DNA of 64,000 nt from Gordionus sp. m RMFG-2023 (lineage: Eukaryota; Nematomorpha; Gordioida; Chordodea; Parachordodidae). A program made the translations under genes and the position numbers. This document shows positions 60,455-64,000 of the stretch, one piece after another. The notes beneath the pieces are model-generated. The model searched no databases and was not told where the DNA came from. It saw nothing but the letters and a program-made list of their open reading frames with translations. The DNA is taken from contig NC_088775.1 in NCBI RefSeq assembly GCF_954871325.1, positions 19,755,561 through 19,819,560 on the forward strand, in the 5' to 3' direction. The stretch's first letter is position 1, and each line of letters opens with the position of its first letter.

Positions 60455-60912
60455 TTGTTAATATGACCGATTAATACTAACCTTTAAATTGTTTTTTTTT
60501 TATGTTGATATAAATTGATTTTTTTATAAATTGATAGATTGATTTTTTTTATATAAATTTTGATATATTTTGTTATATAAAGCAGATTTTTTTTTTTTCT
60601 AAATCACAAAGCACCATAAAGTATTCTAAAATAAATGAAGTAATGATACGAGTTTTCTAAATATAAAAATGAAACCATAAAGTTTTCTAATGTAAAGATT
60701 GTTTATTTTATTTTAAATTAATAATTTAATTTTTATACAATATATTTTAAAATTTTACATTTTTTTTAAACTAAAAAAAATCTGCTTTATATAACAAAAT
60801 ATATCAAAATTTATATAAAAAAAAATCAATCTATCAATTTATAAAAAAATCAATTTATATCAACATAAAAAAAAACAATTTAAAGGTTAGTATTAATCGG
60901 TCATATTAACAA
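60455..60912. mobile_element. Foldback MITE, 145-bp arms, 3-bp target duplication
   Basis: Arms 60455-60600 and about 60768-60912 are near-perfect inverted copies (TTGTTAATATGACCGATTAA with ACTAACCTTTAAATTG, through TATAAAGCAGATTTTTTTT). A spacer of about 165 bp lies between. TAG lies on both sides (60452-60454 and 60913-60915), a possible 3-bp duplication. It has no coding capacity. PIF/Harbinger-type mobilisation is possible but the usual TWA target is not met exactly. Confidence 0.75.
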
Positions 60913-61010
60913 TAGTGAAGAGCGATTGCGATTCCGCCGCGATATCGCAGCGACCGATCTGCTATATCGATTGCAGCGATTTTCATTATAGTGCAGTACA
61001 AAGCGTTATT
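60913..61010. other. GC-rich island with GCGATT repeats
   Basis: Repeated GCGATT/AATCGC words and a GCGATATCGC palindrome in an otherwise A/T sequence, just upstream of a Harbinger-like fragment. It could be the subterminal region of that element. The partner end was not found. Confidence 0.35.
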
Positions 61011-61050
61011 AATTTAAAAAGGTATCCCTCAAATTATTATTTTTTTACAG

Positions 61051-61440
61051 AATGATATTGAAGAGGAAAAGATACTATCTTTTAATAAAACAAAAGAGGG
61101 CGAATTTTATGCCCTCTTACCTAAACTATTAAAAAATGAGCCTAAATTTTTCAACTATTTGAAAATGACTAAAAGTAATTTTATTCTATTTTATCTATAA
61201 TTCATTTTAATTTAGGAAACACTCAAACTTGTAAAACCTTTATTACATACCAAATGTACCAATTTTATAAAACATCCTATAAATGTTGAAGAAAAGCTTA
61301 TAGTTTGAGGTAAAAATAAAGCAATTTATTATTTAAATATATTTTTTATTTAGGTATTTAGCAACATAAGATTCATATAGTATTAAATCAACACTGCTAT
61401 TCTGATTCATTCCATGATTATGCTTATATTTATATAAAAA
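61051..61440 (+). pseudogene. PIF/Harbinger transposase N-terminal remnant
   Basis: After an acceptor-like TTTTTTACAG the frame gives EFYALLPKLLKNEPKFFNYL then KMTKSNF, followed by a degenerate stretch, ETLKLVKPLL (from 61216), NVEEKLIV and, across a 44-base GT-AG gap (61310-61353), RYLAT-DSYS. The series F-x-x-L-x-x-E-x-x-F-x-x-Y-x-x-M, then L-x-x-V-x-P-x-L, then E-E-x-L-x-V-x-L-R-Y-L-A-T-G is the N-terminal region of HARBI1-like proteins. One stop (TAA) replaces the usual Gly, and frame changes are present; the DDE core is missing. Confidence 0.5.
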
Positions 61441-61449
61441 TTATATTAT

Positions 61450-61920
61450 AGATTTTTATAAATTTAATCATATCTTATTTTGTATGTTATATAAATATCT
61501 TGTTTTGTATTTTATATAAATACCTTGTTTTGTATTTTATATATATTATAATAAAAATAAAGTTATTATTAATATACTTTCAAATAACAAAAATATATTC
61601 AAAATAATTTTAATCAATAATCTTTTATAATATCAAGTATTCTAGTTGTTATTTCTTTTTTTTCCTGATTGGTACAATCATCTAATTTTTATAAATATCT
61701 TGTTTTGTATTTTATATATATTATAATAAAAAATAAAGTTATCATTAATATAGTCTAAACTCATAAAATATATATGTAGGAATACTAAAAAAGCTATATA
61801 GTTGTTCTAAATTTATCTATTGAAAATATTTTTATAAAGCAAGTTAATATAAATGTTGTATTAGGAAAATTATTTAAATTAACTTTGAAGTTGTAACTTT
61901 TAAAATTGTATAAATTATCA
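61450..61920. other. A+T-rich DNA with a repeated TTGTTTTGTATTTTATATA
   Basis: Three or four copies of ATCTTGTTTTGTATTTTATA-type sequence occur at 61480-61550 and 61690-61720. No gene is seen. Confidence 0.5.
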
Positions 61921-62460
61921 CTGTGGGATATTAAAGATAAAAGGTTATAAAATTTGAACATTAACTTTAAAGTATATTGTGATTATGACTTTAGGTTGTT
62001 AAAGTTTAATTTGTTTTTATAGATATATATAGTCGTGTTTTTTGTTAATTATTAGAGTTAGTTGTAATATTATGTATTAAAATCAATATTGAATAAAATA
62101 CGTTACTCGTTTTCAAGTTGTAAATTTATCAAAACAAATATCTTAAAATATATAAAAATTCACATAAATAATAATTGCCTTCCGTATAATTTATTATGGT
62201 GGCAGCGGTAAAAGTAGTATGATGAATAAAAAATTAATTATTTTATAATTTTTCTAAAAAAATAAATAAATAAAAATTTAGGTATCAATGGTTGATGGAA
62301 TTGATACAATTGGAAACTCATGGACAAAATATTATGGAAATGGATTCTTAAAGATCATATTTAATAAATTCTAAAACACGTAAGAGATATAAAATAAATA
62401 TGACGTATAAATATAAAAACTTAAAGTAAATTAAAGTAAATTAAAATAAAATTAATCAAT

Positions 62461-63453
62461 ATGGACTATCCAAAATATGATAATGATGTAAATAAACATA
62501 TAAATGAATTGGAGAATTTTCTTTTGATATATGAAGTTGAAAATAGTGCTAAGGTATTGCTTCAAAATCTTCCAGAAGGTCTATATTTGGAGATGGACGT
62601 ATTAATGGAAGCAATAAGGTTACCAACAGGGAGAGATGCAACTTTTGAGAAAACTATGACAATATTAAAATAATTATCTGGCTATAGATCAGAAAAGGAG
62701 ATAAAAGAAACACCTAAATTACATCATAATTATTTAAATGATAAAGTGCAAACCAAAAGTTATAGGAATAATTATAATAATCATTATGAGTGTAAAAATT
62801 GTTACGAAAGACATCACAATAATAAGGAATATAATAATTATGCGAGATTTAACAGTAGAAATAATAATCATAATATCAATTACAATAAGTATCGATATAA
62901 TAATGATAATAATTATAAATATAATAGTATAAAAAATAATGAAGTAAAAGTAAAAAAACCAATCAATGTAAAAATAGAAGTAAAAAAACCAATAGGGAAG
63001 GATAAGCCAATTGATGTAGAAATAGTATATAGTTCTTTATTTCGTAGTGATATTAATAGTAAGTCGTATGAAGAGTGGAAAACGACTAATGAATTTAACA
63101 AGAGACAATTTTGTAGAATTAACGCAGAAAAAGTAGACATTTATAAAACAAAAATTGTAGAAAAGTTAGAAATTAAAACTAAAAATTTTGAAATTACGTC
63201 GGTAAAAATATTAAAAAATGATATAGTAGAAACGTTTATATATAGTTATATTAATCATATAGTAAAATTTGAAGAAATAATAATAAAAGAGAAAAAATGT
63301 GATAATATAAATAATTTAATTAATATTGATAAAGATTCTAGGAAATGCAAAAATTTTAAAAAAGTGAAAAATATTACGTGTAAAAGTAGGAATAATGTTA
63401 AAATAGGAGTAGTATTAGGAGAAAGGATGACAAAATTAAAATTGAACATATAA
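62461..63453 (+). pseudogene. Gag-like region of the right-edge element
   Basis: The first part (DYPKYDNDVNKHINELENFL, then LLQNLPEGLYLEM) resembles the end of a gypsy capsid domain. It leads into an Asn/Tyr/Lys-rich stretch with CKNCYERHH, a possible degenerate zinc knuckle, and a Lys-rich tail with KKPINVKIEVKKPIGKDKPI. The composition is driven by the A+T content. No protease or RT is reached before 63453. Confidence 0.45.
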
Positions 63454-64000
63454 AAGAATTCTTAATGAAGGAGAGAATAAAATTGTTGAGAATAAAATTT
63501 ATTTTTAAAAGTTGAAATTTGATTTTAAGGAAATTTTTATAAAAAAATTTATTAAACTAAAGAATAAAGGAGTTAAATTCAAATTAAAATAAAAAGAATA
63601 AAAAAAGTACGTAATATAAAATTTTAATTACTTCATGGATCAAAATTATTAATATAACAATACTATAATATAAAAAATTTAAACAATACTAAAACTCGAT
63701 TCTATAATCAACATTTTATGATGATTCTTATATTCGATTGGATCGATTCTTATTATTCCTAATTATTCTTGATTGACTAATAATAATGATAACAATAACG
63801 ATGGAGGGCAAACGAGCAATCAGACAAATAACAAAGAGACGAAACGATCATAACAAACCAACGTAATGAAAACAAGCCAATGATAAAACGTGACAAAAGC
63901 AAGACAACGATAAAAGATGAAATCAACAATTACTTATGCAACAATAAAAAAATAGCGAAAATGACAAACTAATCGTACAAAGGACGAACGAGTTTTAGAG
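63454..64000. other. Unassigned sequence at the right edge
   Basis: A+T-rich, with no protease or RT motif recognisable. From about 63780 it becomes richer in ACAA/GACA words. It presumably belongs to the gypsy-like element. Confidence 0.35.

Larger units (their letters stand above)
61922..64000 (+). mobile_element. Ty3/gypsy-like element, 5' part, cut by the window edge
   Basis: A primer-binding-site-like TGGTGGCAGCGGTAAAAG starts at 62197, after a probable 5' LTR whose start (near 61922, TGTGGGATATT) is a guess because the partner LTR is outside the window. Downstream lie gag-like frames (62461-62673 and 62746-63453) and then no pol by 64000. It is a virus-like fossil with at least one break in the gag-like region; its completeness cannot be judged. 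Confidence 0.5.

Overview
The window is a very A+T-rich, intron- and repeat-laden eukaryotic sequence, probably from an invertebrate animal. The transposase families (hAT of the zinc-finger/DUF4371 type, Mutator-like, PIF/Harbinger), Ty3/gypsy elements and an endonuclease-bearing LINE point that way; the species cannot be named from the sequence. I found no host protein-coding gene, no tRNA or rRNA gene and no CRISPR array. Every coding segment I can recognise belongs to a mobile element, and nearly all are decayed. Ends were placed from terminal inverted repeats (TIRs), LTRs and target-site duplications (TSDs) read by eye.

Layout. 0.9-2.1 kb: small hAT-type MITEs, one nested in another. 3.0-6.2 kb: a decayed hAT transposon with a zinc-finger/DUF4371 transposase. 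8.1-9.95 kb: four short hAT-like elements in two nested pairs, three of them with perfect 8-bp TSDs. 10.0-19.4 kb: a broken plus-strand gypsy fossil split by a hAT (H1), which holds a second, reverse-oriented hAT of the same family (H2), which holds a third hAT-like element. 19.4-22.7 kb: related minus-strand gypsy fossils in tandem, meeting the first one LTR to LTR. 22.7-25.1 kb: more MITEs.

25.8-37.1 kb: a hAT-type element with a perfect 8-bp TSD, inflated to 11 kb by two Mutator-like (MULE) elements. One MULE (27078-34047, 9-bp TSD) has giant inverted ends made of about 290-bp tandem monomers plus a remnant of a MULE transposase. The other carries an OTU-protease-like remnant. 37.5-47.2 kb: a fairly young minus-strand Ty3/gypsy element with close-matching LTRs, a 5-bp TSD and an unusual membrane-segment plus zinc-knuckle gag, whose leader minisatellite was invaded by a plus-strand relative.

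48.5-60.2 kb: a long inverted-ended segment whose ends are about 155-bp A+T repeats, enclosing about 7 kb of strikingly T-rich DNA and a nearly intact LINE. 60.4-61.5 kb: a foldback MITE and a decayed Harbinger transposase. 62-64 kb: the 5' part of another gypsy element running off the right edge. The interest lies in the nested architecture, above all the MULE with repeat-expanded ends, the self-nested palindromic hATs, and the T-rich LINE segment.
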